NCBI GenBank assembly: GCA_016867095.1 | Contig: VGKK01000008.1 | Coordinates: forward strand, 1-20,099 | Length of the DNA stretch: 20,099 bases | Direction: 5' to 3' | From: Candidatus Omnitrophota bacterium | GTDB taxonomy: Bacteria; Omnitrophota; Gorgyraeia; Gygaellales; Profunditerraquicolaceae | Shown here: positions 6,211 through 12,945 of the stretch, piece by piece | How positions within the stretch are numbered: the first letter of the stretch is position 1 | Layout: the number at the start of each line of letters is the position of its first letter | Program-made: the position numbers and the translations under genes | The notes under the pieces: generated by a model | Databases searched by the model: none | What the model was told of the DNA's origin: nothing | What the model saw: the letters and a program-made list of their open reading frames with translations, nothing else

Positions 6211-7659
6211 CTATAATTCTGGTTTCATCTTATGCCAGGGAGTATTCTGCTCATAGGCATAAGCCACCTTAAAAAGCATCTCTTCATGAAAAGGCCTGGC
6301 CAAAATCTGCAGGCCTACCGGCAGGCCCTTTTTAGTAAAACCGCAAGGCAGGGATATTGCCGGGATACCCGCCAAGTTTGCCGAAATAGTATAGATATCC
6401 GAAAGGTACATCTTCAGGGGGTCGGCTATTTTTTCCTTAATTTTAAATGCCGGCGTAGGCGAAGTCGGCGTGACTATACAATCAAAATCTTTGAAAACGG
6501 CGTCAAAATCCTGTTTTATCAGGGTGCGCACTTTCAGGGCGCGCAAATAATAGGCGTCATAATAACCGTGGGATAAAACAAAGGTCCCCAGAATAATCCT
6601 GCGCTTGGCCTCATCTCCAAACGCATCGCCCCTGGTTTTATTATACATATCAATTAACGACTGGCTGCCGGCGCGGTAACGATAGCCATATTGCACTCCG
6701 TCAAACCTGGCTAAATTGGAACTGGCCTCGGCAGTAGCAATAATATAATAAACCGGCACCGCGTATTCGGTGTGCGCCAAAGAAATCTGGCCGGCGCTGG
6801 CGCCTAATCCCTTTAATTTATTTATCGCCTCTTCAATAATATCCTTAACTTCGGCGTCCATACCCTGGATAAAGTATTCCTGCGGCACGCCGATTTTCAC
6901 GCCTTTAATTTCATTGGTTAAGGCTTTAGTATAGTCCGGCACTTCTGCCTCTACTGAAGCAGAATCATTGGGGTCATAGCCGGAAATTACCTGCGTTAAT
7001 AGGGCGCAATCCCGCACGTCTTTGGCAAAAGGTCCAATCTGGTCAAGGCTGGAGGCAAAGGCAATCAGGCCATAGCGGGAAACCCGGCCATAAGTGGGTT
7101 TCAGGCCCACTACCCCGCAAAAGGAAGCGGGCTGGCGGATAGAGCCGCCGGTGTCTGAACCCAAGGCCAAAATCGCCTCGTCCGCCGCTACTGCCGCGGC
7201 TGAACCGCCGGAAGAACCTCCAGCAACGCACTCTAAATTCCACGGATTACGCGTAGGCCCAAAACAGGAATTTTCCGTAGATGAGCCGAAAGCAAACTCA
7301 TCCATATTGGTTTTTAGCCCAAAAATGGAGGCTCCGGCTTCTTTTAATTTCCTGATCACCGTGGCGTCGTAAGGCGGCTTAAACCCCTGCAAAATCTTAG
7401 AGCAGCATTCGGTGTTTAAGCCCTCAGTGCAGATATTGTCTTTGATGGAAACGGGAATACTTCTTAAAGGAAGTTGTAAGTTGTAAGTTGTAAGTTGTAA
7501 GTTTGAAAAACTTTTATCGGAAAATCTCACGTAGGCCTTCACCTTAGAGTCTACATCTTCAGTCCTTTTTTTTAAGGAATCGATTATCTCTTGGGAAGTA
7601 ACTTCTCCTGCGTTTTGTTTCTTGATTAATTCATATGCGGTTAATTTATTAATTTCCAT
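6211..7659 (-). CDS. gatA: Aspartyl/glutamyl-tRNA(Asn/Gln) amidotransferase subunit A
   Basis: GatA is the glutaminase subunit of GatCAB and belongs to the amidase-signature family. The Ser-cisSer-Lys triad is visible: Lys73 in SIKDN, Ser149 in GGSSGGSAAAV and Ser173 in DTGGSIRQPA. The length of 482 residues is standard. Residues about 51-66, the loop just before the conserved PVSIKDN strand, read FSNLQLTTYNLQLPLRS and are encoded by tandem TTGTAAG/CTTACAA words (7470-7506). Family members usually have an Ala-rich helix and turn here, so the repeat has replaced that segment and has not lengthened the protein. gatA lies between gatC and gatB in the order C-A-B. Confidence 0.96.
   Translation of the reverse strand: MEINKLTAYELIKKQNAGEVTSQEIIDSLKKRTEDVDSKVKAYVRFSDKSFSNLQLTTYNLQLPLRSIPVSIKDNICTEGLNTECCSKILQGFKPPYDATVIRKLKEAGASIFGLKTNMDEFAFGSSTENSCFGPTRNPWNLECVAGGSSGGSAAAVAADEAILALGSDTGGSIRQPASFCGVVGLKPTYGRVSRYGLIAFASSLDQIGPFAKDVRDCALLTQVISGYDPNDSASVEAEVPDYTKALTNEIKGVKIGVPQEYFIQGMDAEVKDIIEEAINKLKGLGASAGQISLAHTEYAVPVYYIIATAEASSNLARFDGVQYGYRYRAGSQSLIDMYNKTRGDAFGDEAKRRIILGTFVLSHGYYDAYYLRALKVRTLIKQDFDAVFKDFDCIVTPTSPTPAFKIKEKIADPLKMYLSDIYTISANLAGIPAISLPCGFTKKGLPVGLQILARPFHEEMLFKVAYAYEQNTPWHKMKPEL
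7470..7506. repeat. Tandem TTGTAAG repeat inside gatA
   Basis: The 7-bp word TTGTAAG (plus strand) is repeated four times from about 7472 and flanked by decayed copies. It stays in frame within gatA. The gatA-gatC spacer (7663-7695) has the same word with variation: CTTACGACTTGTAACTTACG. It also matches the stem word of the E hairpins (AACTTACG / CGTAAGTT). Confidence 0.85.
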
Positions 7660-7662
7660 TTT

Positions 7663-7693
7663 TTACTTATCACTTACGACTTGTAACTTACGA
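7663..7693. repeat. Spacer words (ACTTACGAC) between gatC and gatA
   Basis: The 34-base spacer is made of ACTTATC, ACTTACGAC, TTGTAAC and TTACGAC words. Because it lies just upstream of the gatA start, no clear ribosome binding site is left. Confidence 0.6.
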
Positions 7694-7981
7694 CTATTCA
7701 ATTACCTTGGGTACCACAAAGAAATTCCCCTGCCTCTGGGGCGCGTTTTCCATGGCCTTATCAATAGGTAAAGACTCTTTAGGTTTATCTTCTCTTAAGA
7801 CATTGCTAATCGCCAGGATATGGCTTGTGGGGCTGATATCTTTTACCTCTATTTTTTTCAATTTATCAATAAAGCCCAGAATATCCTGCAGTTGCAGAGA
7901 TAATTTCTCTAACTCGCTGGGCTCCAGTTCGATACGCGCAAGATGCGCGATATATTTTACGGTTTGCTTATCTATGGCCAT
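7694..7981 (-). CDS. gatC: Aspartyl/glutamyl-tRNA(Asn/Gln) amidotransferase subunit C
   Basis: GatC is the small belt-like subunit that wraps GatA and GatB. The 95 residues show the family pattern: an N-terminal VKYIAHLARIELEPSELE helix pair, a QLQDILGFIDKLKKI helix, then the SPTSH, NVLREDKP and APQRQGNFFVVPKVIE tail that packs against GatA. The start has AAAGGGTGAG upstream and follows a good promoter at 8007-8035, so gatC is the first gene of the second transcription unit. Confidence 0.95.
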   Translation of the reverse strand: MAIDKQTVKYIAHLARIELEPSELEKLSLQLQDILGFIDKLKKIEVKDISPTSHILAISNVLREDKPKESLPIDKAMENAPQRQGNFFVVPKVIE

Positions 7982-8006
7982 AATCTCACCCTTTACTTAG
8001 CTTTTA

Positions 8007-8035
8007 ATAATACCACTCTTTACCTGAAAAGTCAA
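8007..8035 (-). promoter_or_regulatory. Sigma70-type promoter of the gatCAB operon
   Basis: On the minus strand there is TTGACT (8035-8030), a spacer of exactly 17 bases, then TATTAT (8012-8007). Each hexamer has five of six consensus bases. Transcription would begin near 7999-8000, leaving a leader of about 20 bases that contains the gatC ribosome binding site. Confidence 0.7.
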
Positions 8036-8072
8036 CCAAATCCAATTTCTTTCCCCTATATACTATATAAAG

Positions 8073-8112
8073 CAAGACCCGGTCTTGGCAACCGTGCCAA
8101 GACCGGGTCTTG
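8073..8112. terminator. Perfect 18-bp hairpin between the orphan gene and gatC
   Basis: Positions 8073-8090 and 8095-8112 are perfect reverse complements with a four-base loop (ACCG). The stem holds AAGACCCGGTCTT, itself nearly palindromic. On the minus strand the stem is followed by CTTTATATAG, a poor U-tract, so it may end transcription of the 8134-8475 gene weakly or protect its 3' end. It could also be another repeat-family palindrome. Confidence 0.6.
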
Positions 8113-8133
8113 AATTAAAGGCCGGACTGTCTA

Positions 8134-8475
8134 TTATTGGCTATAGTTCATCAAATCTTGCCCTGTGGCGCAAAGATTAATCTTTAAGGAATGCATAAAA
8201 AGGACCAGGTACAACCTACCGTTATTGACGGCATAGAGACTGCCTTTTATCCTGCAGAAAAACTTTTCCTTCTGCTCCCTGGCATTGTGCTCTTTCAACA
8301 CATAGACATACGGCAATGGCCGGGCAACTTTAGCGTCTTTAATCTCTTTGACAATAAAGACAAAGTGACGGTAAATAGTGCTGCGCACGCCCTGGCTGCT
8401 GGTAATCTCGGAGCTGGCGATTATCTTTCTTTTTTTATTTTGCGAGGTAAGATTCTTAAAGAGTAAATCGCGCAT
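8134..8475 (-). CDS. Small protein of unknown function with long structured leader
   Basis: I do not recognise this 113-residue protein with certainty. It starts MRDLLFKNLTSQNKKRKIIA, is rich in K and R in its N-terminal third (pI probably high), has no signal peptide or membrane helix, and ends with alternating hydrophobic strands (FFCRIKGSLYAV, GRLYLVLFMHSLKINL) that suggest a small beta domain. The ribosome binding site AAGGAG lies about 9 bases before the ATG. It stands alone between two operons, with its own leader (8491-8612) and a hairpin behind it, which supports a real, separately regulated gene. It could be a lineage-specific family. PilZ was considered because of the leader, but the R-x3-R and D/N-x-S-x-x-G motifs are missing. 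Confidence 0.7.
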   Translation of the reverse strand: MRDLLFKNLTSQNKKRKIIASSEITSSQGVRSTIYRHFVFIVKEIKDAKVARPLPYVYVLKEHNAREQKEKFFCRIKGSLYAVNNGRLYLVLFMHSLKINLCATGQDLMNYSQ

Positions 8476-8490
8476 CTTTGGCTCTCCTTT

Positions 8491-8612
8491 AATCCCGCAC
8501 TTACCGACAGGTTAAATAAGGCCGGGTTACCTTGTATTTTAGAATTCCTCCTATTTTCGTCGGCAACCCGGCTATCCCCTCTCGAAAAGCCTCTCCTTGG
8601 CTGGTGGGGGAT
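8491..8612 (-). ncRNA. Structured 5' leader, possible riboswitch or attenuator
   Basis: Read on the minus strand there are three features. First, ATCCCC (8612-8607) can pair with GGGGAT (8579-8574), enclosing a smaller AGCC/GGCT stem. Next, GCCGGGTTGCC (8572-8562) can pair with GGTAACCCGGC (8531-8521), 11 bp with one G-U, followed by CTTATTT as in a weak terminator. Third, TTGCCGAC (8566-8559) overlaps that arm and can pair instead with GTCGGTAA (8508-8501). The two pairings exclude each other. GGATAGCCGGGTTGCCGA looks like the 3' end of c-di-GMP-I (GEMM) aptamers, but the 5' half (the GGCAAACC and GACGCAAAG elements) is not found. Confidence 0.4.
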
Positions 8613-8624
8613 GAAGAAATAAGA

Positions 8625-8653
8625 CTTTTATAAACTTTTTAAAAAGCGTGCAA
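8625..8653 (-). promoter_or_regulatory. Weak candidate promoter of the orphan gene
   Basis: On the minus strand, TTGCAC (8653-8648) is 17 bases from TAAAAG (8630-8625). The match to consensus is modest; the position just before the structured leader is what makes it worth listing. Confidence 0.25.
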
Positions 8654-8658
8654 AAAAA

Positions 8659-8955
8659 TAAGTGAGGCCGCGACTTACTGAACGTAAGTCGTTTGGCCGA
8701 ACTTACCCAGCACTAATTTTATACAATGCTTGAGTTAGTTCATATGGGTTGCATTGACATCAGCCCCTACGAGATAGAGATAAGGCCTTTTAAAAATTAG
8801 TGCTGAGTTAAATTCGCGCAATAACTTACGTCGTACTTGCCGCAGAAAGCGGCATACCGAGCTTTCCGATAAGCTCGGGTGTTGCCGCAGAAAGCGGCAT
8901 ACCGAGCTTTCCGATAAGCTCGGGTAACGTGCTCGTAAGTTATGCGCTCATTTAA
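8659..8955. repeat. Composite E element copy E1 (hairpin A - core - hairpin B)
   Basis: Hairpin A (8659-8705): TAAGT/ACTTA clamp, GA/GA mismatch (8664-8665, 8699-8700), GGCC/GGCC, then CGACTTAC (8671-8678) with GTAAGTCG (8684-8691). Core: CCCAGCACTAATTTT (8706-8720) with AAAATTAGTGCTGAG (8793-8807). Hairpin B (8808-8955): TTAAAT/ATTTAA clamp, TC/TC mismatch (8814-8815, 8948-8949), GCGCA/TGCGC, bulged A at 8821, TAACTTACG (8822-8830) with CGTAAGTTA (8934-8942). The loop of B holds two 45-bp units (8836-8880, 8881-8925). The core interior matches copy E3 with 8 differences in 72 bases and no gaps, in the opposite orientation. Confidence 0.9.
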
Positions 8956-9006
8956 AGTATAACATCAAAAATGGCCTGATTTTCCCGACCGCCTAAATTA
9001 TTTGAA

Positions 9007-9018
9007 TCGGGATCCCGA
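9007..9018. repeat. 12-bp perfect palindrome TCGGGATCCCGA
   Basis: This palindrome lies in the 138-base stretch between E1 and E2 (8956-9093). CCCGACC at about 8986 and GTCGGGAC at 9052-9059 repeat its half-site. It may be a small operator or just another foldback; I see no gene in this stretch. Confidence 0.4.
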
Positions 9019-9032
9019 CGCCTTACAGTTAA

Positions 9033-9061
9033 AATATAACATATAGATTATGTCGGGACAA
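9033..9061 (-). promoter_or_regulatory. Candidate promoter reading leftward between E2 and E1
   Basis: On the minus strand TTGTCC (9061-9056) is followed after 17 bases by TATATT (9038-9033). A transcript from here would carry E1 and then the orphan gene leader, about 550 bases in total before the ATG. Confidence 0.3.
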
Positions 9062-9093
9062 GCCAATAAAAGGTATTTTAAGAAAGCGTTTTC

Positions 9094-9325
9094 TTTAGTG
9101 AGGGCATAAGTTATGGAGCGCGAAGCGCGACATAACTTATATGCCCGAACTAAACCCAGCACTTATTTTCAAAAAAGCATTTGAGTTAACTCGAGGGATA
9201 ATTTCGTTTCCTATCGCTTACGCTATAAATCCAGCGCAATTACAAAAATAAGTGCTGGGTCAAATTCAGGCAGACAACTTACGTTCACTCGCTTTGCTCG
9301 TTCCGTAAGTTGTGCCTTCATTTGA
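9094..9325. repeat. Composite E element copy E2 at the end of plsY
   Basis: Hairpin A (9094-9154): TTTAGT/ACTAAA clamp, GA/GA mismatch (9100-9101, 9147-9148), GGGCA/TGCCC, TA bulge, TAAGTTATG (9107-9115) with CATAACTTA (9131-9139). Core: CCCAGCACTTATTTT (9155-9169) with AAAATAAGTGCTGGG (9245-9259), a perfect 15-bp match. Hairpin B (9260-9325): TCAAAT/ATTTGA, TC/TC mismatch (9266-9267, 9318-9319), AGGCA/TGCCT, GA bulge, CAACTTACG (9275-9283) with CGTAAGTTG (9304-9312). Compared with E1 and E3, both sides of several stems have changed together. The plsY stop codon (9318-9320) is inside the right end. Confidence 0.9.
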
Positions 9326-9941
9326 TACGGGATTCTCGGCCATGGAATAGCCTCTTCAGGTTAGACTTGTGGCGCAGGAGGATAGATAGGGAAAGGATAA
9401 TACTTAAGAAAATGAGGATAAAAGACTGATGAAAAAGCGCCATGTAAATAGGCAGGGATAATCCGGTGCAAACCGAGGCTATGGAAACAATCCGGGCGAT
9501 AATAAAAACCGCTACCCAGGTCAAAATTGCCAGGCCTACCACCGCCTTTAACCCGGCGACTTTAAGCGCTAAGCCCGCTAATACTCCGAAGGTTGTGGCT
9601 ACGCCCTTGCCGCCTTTAAAGCCTAAAAATATTGTCCAGTTATGCCCGGCAACGACTGTCAGGGCTAAAATTACGCGGATTATTTCTTCGGGGATGGCCG
9701 GGTTTTTTGCCGCGATAAAATCCCCCAGAAAAACTACCATCGCAAACCCTTTTAAAATATCCAGGGCCAACACCGCGATGCCCGCGGTCTTACCTAATAC
9801 GCGCAGGGCATTGGTGGCGCCGACATTGCCCGAACCGAACTTGCGAATATCTATGCCTTTTAATATCCGGCCAAAGATAAAGGCGGTGGGTATAGAACCA
9901 ACCAGATAGCTAACGACTATTGCGAGAATTATCCAGGGCAT
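9318..9941 (-). CDS. plsY: Acyl-phosphate:glycerol-3-phosphate acyltransferase PlsY
   Basis: PlsY adds the first acyl chain to glycerol 3-phosphate from acyl phosphate at the inner membrane. The 207-residue product has five or six membrane segments and the three conserved loop motifs: GSIPTAF at 15-21 with GSGNVGATN at 36-44, GHN at 99-101, and GFKGGKGVATT at 107-117. The start overlaps the pgsA end by 32 bases, and GAGG lies about 14 bases upstream. The last residues are basic (HGRESRIK) and the TGA stop is part of the E2 repeat. Together with pgsA it forms a phospholipid pair. Confidence 0.95.
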   Translation of the reverse strand: MPWIILAIVVSYLVGSIPTAFIFGRILKGIDIRKFGSGNVGATNALRVLGKTAGIAVLALDILKGFAMVVFLGDFIAAKNPAIPEEIIRVILALTVVAGHNWTIFLGFKGGKGVATTFGVLAGLALKVAGLKAVVGLAILTWVAVFIIARIVSIASVCTGLSLPIYMALFHQSFILIFLSIILSLSILLRHKSNLKRLFHGRESRIK

Positions 9942-10479
9942 AAAGCGTCTTAAAACCTCTCTTTACATAATCCGCGCCGGATATCAGCGTAAAAAATACG
10001 GCTGTCCACCAAAAAAGGTAAGCAAAGCGCAATTGTAAAAGCACGGCAATAACCGATGACATTTGAAAGATAGTAGTCAGCTTGCCCCAGCGCGTAGGAG
10101 AAATATTGATATGCTGCCTGACCATATAGACCACCACCGCGCCCAGCAAAATCAGGGCATCCCTGCTGACCACAATCAAGGTAACCCAAAGAGGGAATTT
10201 GATCCCCAGGGGAAAATTATCAATTAAATAAAGGCAGATAAACGCGCTCACCAGGACCAGCTTGTCTCCGAGCGGGTCTAACACCAGGCCGGCCTGCGAC
10301 TGCTGCCCGGATTTCCTGGCGATATATCCATCCACCGCGTCTGAAATCACCGCCAGGCAAAAAATGCCTAAAGCCAAAAACCGTAAATAGTCTCTCTGCG
10401 GAGAATAATAAATTAAAGTGGCGATAAAGAAAGGCACGCTTAAAATCCTGAAAGTGGAAATTTTATTCGCAAAATTCAT
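9910..10479 (-). CDS. pgsA: CDP-diacylglycerol--glycerol-3-phosphate 3-phosphatidyltransferase
   Basis: PgsA makes phosphatidylglycerol phosphate from CDP-diacylglycerol. The CDP-alcohol phosphotransferase signature D-G-x2-A-R-x8-G-x3-D-x3-D is complete at residues 50-72 (DGYIAR, then GLVLDPLGD). The preferred start is the ATG at 10479, which overlaps the lepB stop as ATGA and gives 189 residues beginning MNFANKISTFRIL, typical of the family. The open frame runs 27 codons further upstream over lepB, but that peptide has no family resemblance. Four or five membrane segments are visible. Confidence 0.93.
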   Translation of the reverse strand: MNFANKISTFRILSVPFFIATLIYYSPQRDYLRFLALGIFCLAVISDAVDGYIARKSGQQSQAGLVLDPLGDKLVLVSAFICLYLIDNFPLGIKFPLWVTLIVVSRDALILLGAVVVYMVRQHINISPTRWGKLTTIFQMSSVIAVLLQLRFAYLFWWTAVFFTLISGADYVKRGFKTLYALDNSRNSR

Positions 10480-11054
10480 TGAATTGTCCTGATCCGGCGC
10501 AACGGCCAGTAAATCACCATGGCCTTGCCTAGAATATTTTTCTCCGGCACAAAACCCCAATACCGACTGTCCTGCGAAGAAGCGGAATTATCTCCCAGGA
10601 CAAAATAATTGCCCTGGGGAACGGTTATACTCAGCCCCTCCATGCCAAATTGCCCGCGGTTATAATAATATCTTGAGCTAAACATAGGCTCCAGCAGCGG
10701 CTTATTATTGATATAAATAGTGCCGTCTTTAATCTCCACTATCTCTCCGGGAAAGGCAATCAGCCTTTTAATAAAATCCTTTTTGGGATTTTCCGGATAA
10801 ATAAAGACAATCACATCCCCCCGGACAGGTTGCCTGACTTTAGGCAGCCTCAGGCCGGTAAACGGGATTTTCGCGCCATAGAGGAATTTATTCACCAGGA
10901 TAATATCCCCCTCTAAAAGCGTGGGCCGCATAGAGCCGGTGGGAATCTTAAAGGCCTGGATGACAAAAGTGCGGATGACACTCGCCAGGATAAGGGCGAT
11001 AATAATTGATTCTACCCATTCCCTGACTATTGTTTTTTTTCTCTGTTCTCTCAT
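10476..11054 (-). CDS. lepB: Signal peptidase I
   Basis: LepB removes signal peptides from exported proteins on the outer face of the inner membrane. The 192 residues show one N-terminal anchor (about 16-36), the nucleophile Ser41 in PTGSMRPTL, the general base Lys96 in FIKRLIAFPGE, and GDNSASSQDSRYWG near 155-168. It begins one base after the lepA stop, with GGAGG in the end of lepA, so the pair is translationally linked. lepA-lepB adjacency is common in bacteria. Confidence 0.96.
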   Translation of the reverse strand: MREQRKKTIVREWVESIIIALILASVIRTFVIQAFKIPTGSMRPTLLEGDIILVNKFLYGAKIPFTGLRLPKVRQPVRGDVIVFIYPENPKKDFIKRLIAFPGEIVEIKDGTIYINNKPLLEPMFSSRYYYNRGQFGMEGLSITVPQGNYFVLGDNSASSQDSRYWGFVPEKNILGKAMVIYWPLRRIRTIQ

Positions 11055-11055
11055 A

Positions 11056-12852
11056 TTATATCCTTAGCACCTCCAGAAATGCTTCCTGCGGAATCTCCAC
11101 CTTGCCGAATTGTTTCAGCCTTTTTTTACCCTGCTTCTGGCCTTCCCAGAGTTTACGCTTACGGGTAATATCGCCGCCGTAGCATTTGGCGGTAACGTGC
11201 TTACCTTGCGACCGGACTTTTTCAGAAGCAATAATCTGTCCGCCTACCTTGGCCTGGATTGCCACCTCAAATAATTGGCGCGGGATAAGCTCCTTAAGCC
11301 GGGTAACTAAAGCCTGGGCCTTAGCCATCGCCTTATCTTTATGCAATAACAAAGAAAAGGCGTCGCAGACCACGCCGTTTAACATTATATCCAGTTTCAC
11401 CAGCTGCGTGGGAAGATACCCCTTGAATTCATAGTCTAACGAACCGTACCCCCTGGTCAGAGACTTCATCCGATCATAGAAATCCACGATAATCTCCGAA
11501 AGCGGAATATCAAAAATCAGCTTTACCCTGTCTTCGCCTAAATATTCGTTGGCCTGAAAGGCGCCGCGCCGGGATTTCGCCAATTCACACACTGCCTCAA
11601 TAGAATCTACCGGTATAATCATTAATAATATCGCGTAAGGCTCAAGCGCTTCTTGGATATCCTGGGGCGGCGGGAATTTTGCCGCGGTATCCACCTCTAT
11701 CGCCGTGCCGTCTCTTTTTCTAATCCGATAGACTACATTGGGGACAGTCAAGATTAAATTCAGATTGTATTCTCTTTCCAGGCGCTCCTGGACAATTTCC
11801 ATATGCAAAAGTCCGAGAAACCCGCAGCGAAAACCTGACCCGAAGGATTGCGAATTTTCCGGCTCAAAAACAAAAGAGGCGTCGGATAATTTCAATTTAT
11901 CTATGGCATCGCGCAGGTTGGGAAAATCTCCGGCATTCACCGGGTATATGCCGCAGAACACCAGAGGCTTCAAGGTGCGGTACCCCGGTAAGGCGGCCTG
12001 GCAGGGTTTTTTCGTGTCGGTAATGGTATCGCCGATAATAATTTCCCTGGGGTCGCGGATATTGGCGGTGAAATACCCTACTTCGCCGCAAGAGAGGCTC
12101 TCTGCTTGAGAATATTTCAAATTCTTAAACACCCCCAATTCCTCTATTTTATAGGTTTGCCCTTTTTGCATCAGCTTAATCTGCGCGCGGGAATTAAGCT
12201 CGCCGTCCATAACCCTGACAAAAACCACCACGCCCTTAAAGGTATCAAAGCGGCAGTCAAAAACCAGGGCCTTCAAGGGATTGGTAATTTCTCCTGCCGG
12301 AGGCGGTATCTTTTCCGCCACCCGCTCTAATATATCTTCTATACCCCGACCCTCCTTGGCAGAGGCTAAAATAATCTCCTCTTCCTTAAAACCCAGGACG
12401 CTGACTATTTGCCTTTTTACCCGCGGCACATCCGCGTTGACCAGGTCAATTTTATTTATCACCGGGATAATCGCCAGCTTATTTTCCTGGGCGAGGTAAT
12501 AATTGGCTACGGTCTGCGCCTCTATGCCCTGGCCGGCATCTACCACTAAAATCGCGCCCTCGCAGGCCGCCAATGACTTGGAAACCTCATAGGTGAAATC
12601 CACGTGGCCCGGGGTATCAATAAGGTTTAACACGTAATCCTTGTCGTCTATGGAATGATAGGACAGCCTGACCATAGAGGCCTTAATGGTGATGCCGCGC
12701 TCCTTCTCTAAATCCATATCGTCCAAAAGCTGGTCGCCTTTATGTTTTCTATCTACGGCGCCGGTGGCCTCCAATATCCTGTCGGCAAGGGTAGATTTAC
12801 CGTGGTCAATATGGGCGATGATGGAAAAGTTACGAATTAGGGATTTATCCAT
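11056..12852 (-). CDS. lepA: Elongation factor 4 (LepA)
   Basis: LepA is a ribosome-bound GTPase related to EF-G that acts in translation under stress or in initiation/30S maturation; its main role is debated. The 598-residue length is standard. The GTPase motifs are in order: AHIDHGKS at 13-20, RGITIK at 52-57, DTPGH at 79-83, NKID at about 133-136. The LepA-specific C-terminal domain is present (KCYGGDITRKRKLWEGQKQG, then KRLKQFG). The start directly follows the GTCAC foldback that also covers the cmk end, and no clear ribosome binding site can be seen. Confidence 0.97.
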   Translation of the reverse strand: MDKSLIRNFSIIAHIDHGKSTLADRILEATGAVDRKHKGDQLLDDMDLEKERGITIKASMVRLSYHSIDDKDYVLNLIDTPGHVDFTYEVSKSLAACEGAILVVDAGQGIEAQTVANYYLAQENKLAIIPVINKIDLVNADVPRVKRQIVSVLGFKEEEIILASAKEGRGIEDILERVAEKIPPPAGEITNPLKALVFDCRFDTFKGVVVFVRVMDGELNSRAQIKLMQKGQTYKIEELGVFKNLKYSQAESLSCGEVGYFTANIRDPREIIIGDTITDTKKPCQAALPGYRTLKPLVFCGIYPVNAGDFPNLRDAIDKLKLSDASFVFEPENSQSFGSGFRCGFLGLLHMEIVQERLEREYNLNLILTVPNVVYRIRKRDGTAIEVDTAAKFPPPQDIQEALEPYAILLMIIPVDSIEAVCELAKSRRGAFQANEYLGEDRVKLIFDIPLSEIIVDFYDRMKSLTRGYGSLDYEFKGYLPTQLVKLDIMLNGVVCDAFSLLLHKDKAMAKAQALVTRLKELIPRQLFEVAIQAKVGGQIIASEKVRSQGKHVTAKCYGGDITRKRKLWEGQKQGKKRLKQFGKVEIPQEAFLEVLRI

Positions 12853-12859
12853 ATATAAA

Positions 12860-12945
12860 GCACATAAGGGGTCACCAAGTCACAAGGTCACAATGTCACA
12901 TGTAACTACTCGGGTGACGTGGTGACGTGGTGACGTGGTGACTTA
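12860..12945. repeat. GTCAC/GTGAC foldback across the cmk-lepA junction
   Basis: The left half (12871-12900) has GTCACC, AGTCAC, GGTCAC and TGTCAC words. The right half (12914-12942) is the complement, an 8-bp GTGACGTG unit repeated three times plus part of a fourth. The halves can fold on each other. The right half is coding: it makes the last residues of Cmk. The left half is the spacer before lepA. Confidence 0.85.

Noticed and set aside
8073..8112. A strong intrinsic terminator of the orphan gene.
   Set aside because: The stem is very strong but the following minus-strand bases are CTTTATATAG, not a U-run; listed as a hairpin with moderate confidence only.
8491..8612. A standard c-di-GMP-I riboswitch.
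   Set aside because: Only the 3' strand-like segment is recognisable; the GGCAAACC and GACGCAAAG parts are not found upstream.
8726..8800. A 24-codon reading frame in the E1 core (MLELVHMGCIDISPYE...), matched by an 18-codon frame in E3 on the other strand (19328-19384, MGCIGINPYE...).
   Set aside because: The two copies differ at 8 of 72 bases, and 6 of the 8 change an amino acid. That gives no sign of selection on a protein. E2 lacks the frame, and there is no ribosome binding site. It is better explained as non-coding core DNA, perhaps a relic of a longer element.
8816..8947. CRISPR-like direct repeats (45-bp units in E1 and E5).
   Set aside because: Units are contiguous with no spacers, and no cas gene is in the window.
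9466..9909. Long plus-strand frames opposite plsY, tyrA, aroF, pheA and ruvA.
   Set aside because: They mirror well-identified genes on the minus strand, have no recognisable motifs, and show low-complexity translations typical of antisense frames.
9910..10560. Longer pgsA reading frame starting at 10560 (MGFCAGEKYSRQGHGD...).
   Set aside because: The extra 27 codons lie over the lepB 3' end and do not look like the family; the ATG at 10479 gives the usual start and an ATGA overlap.
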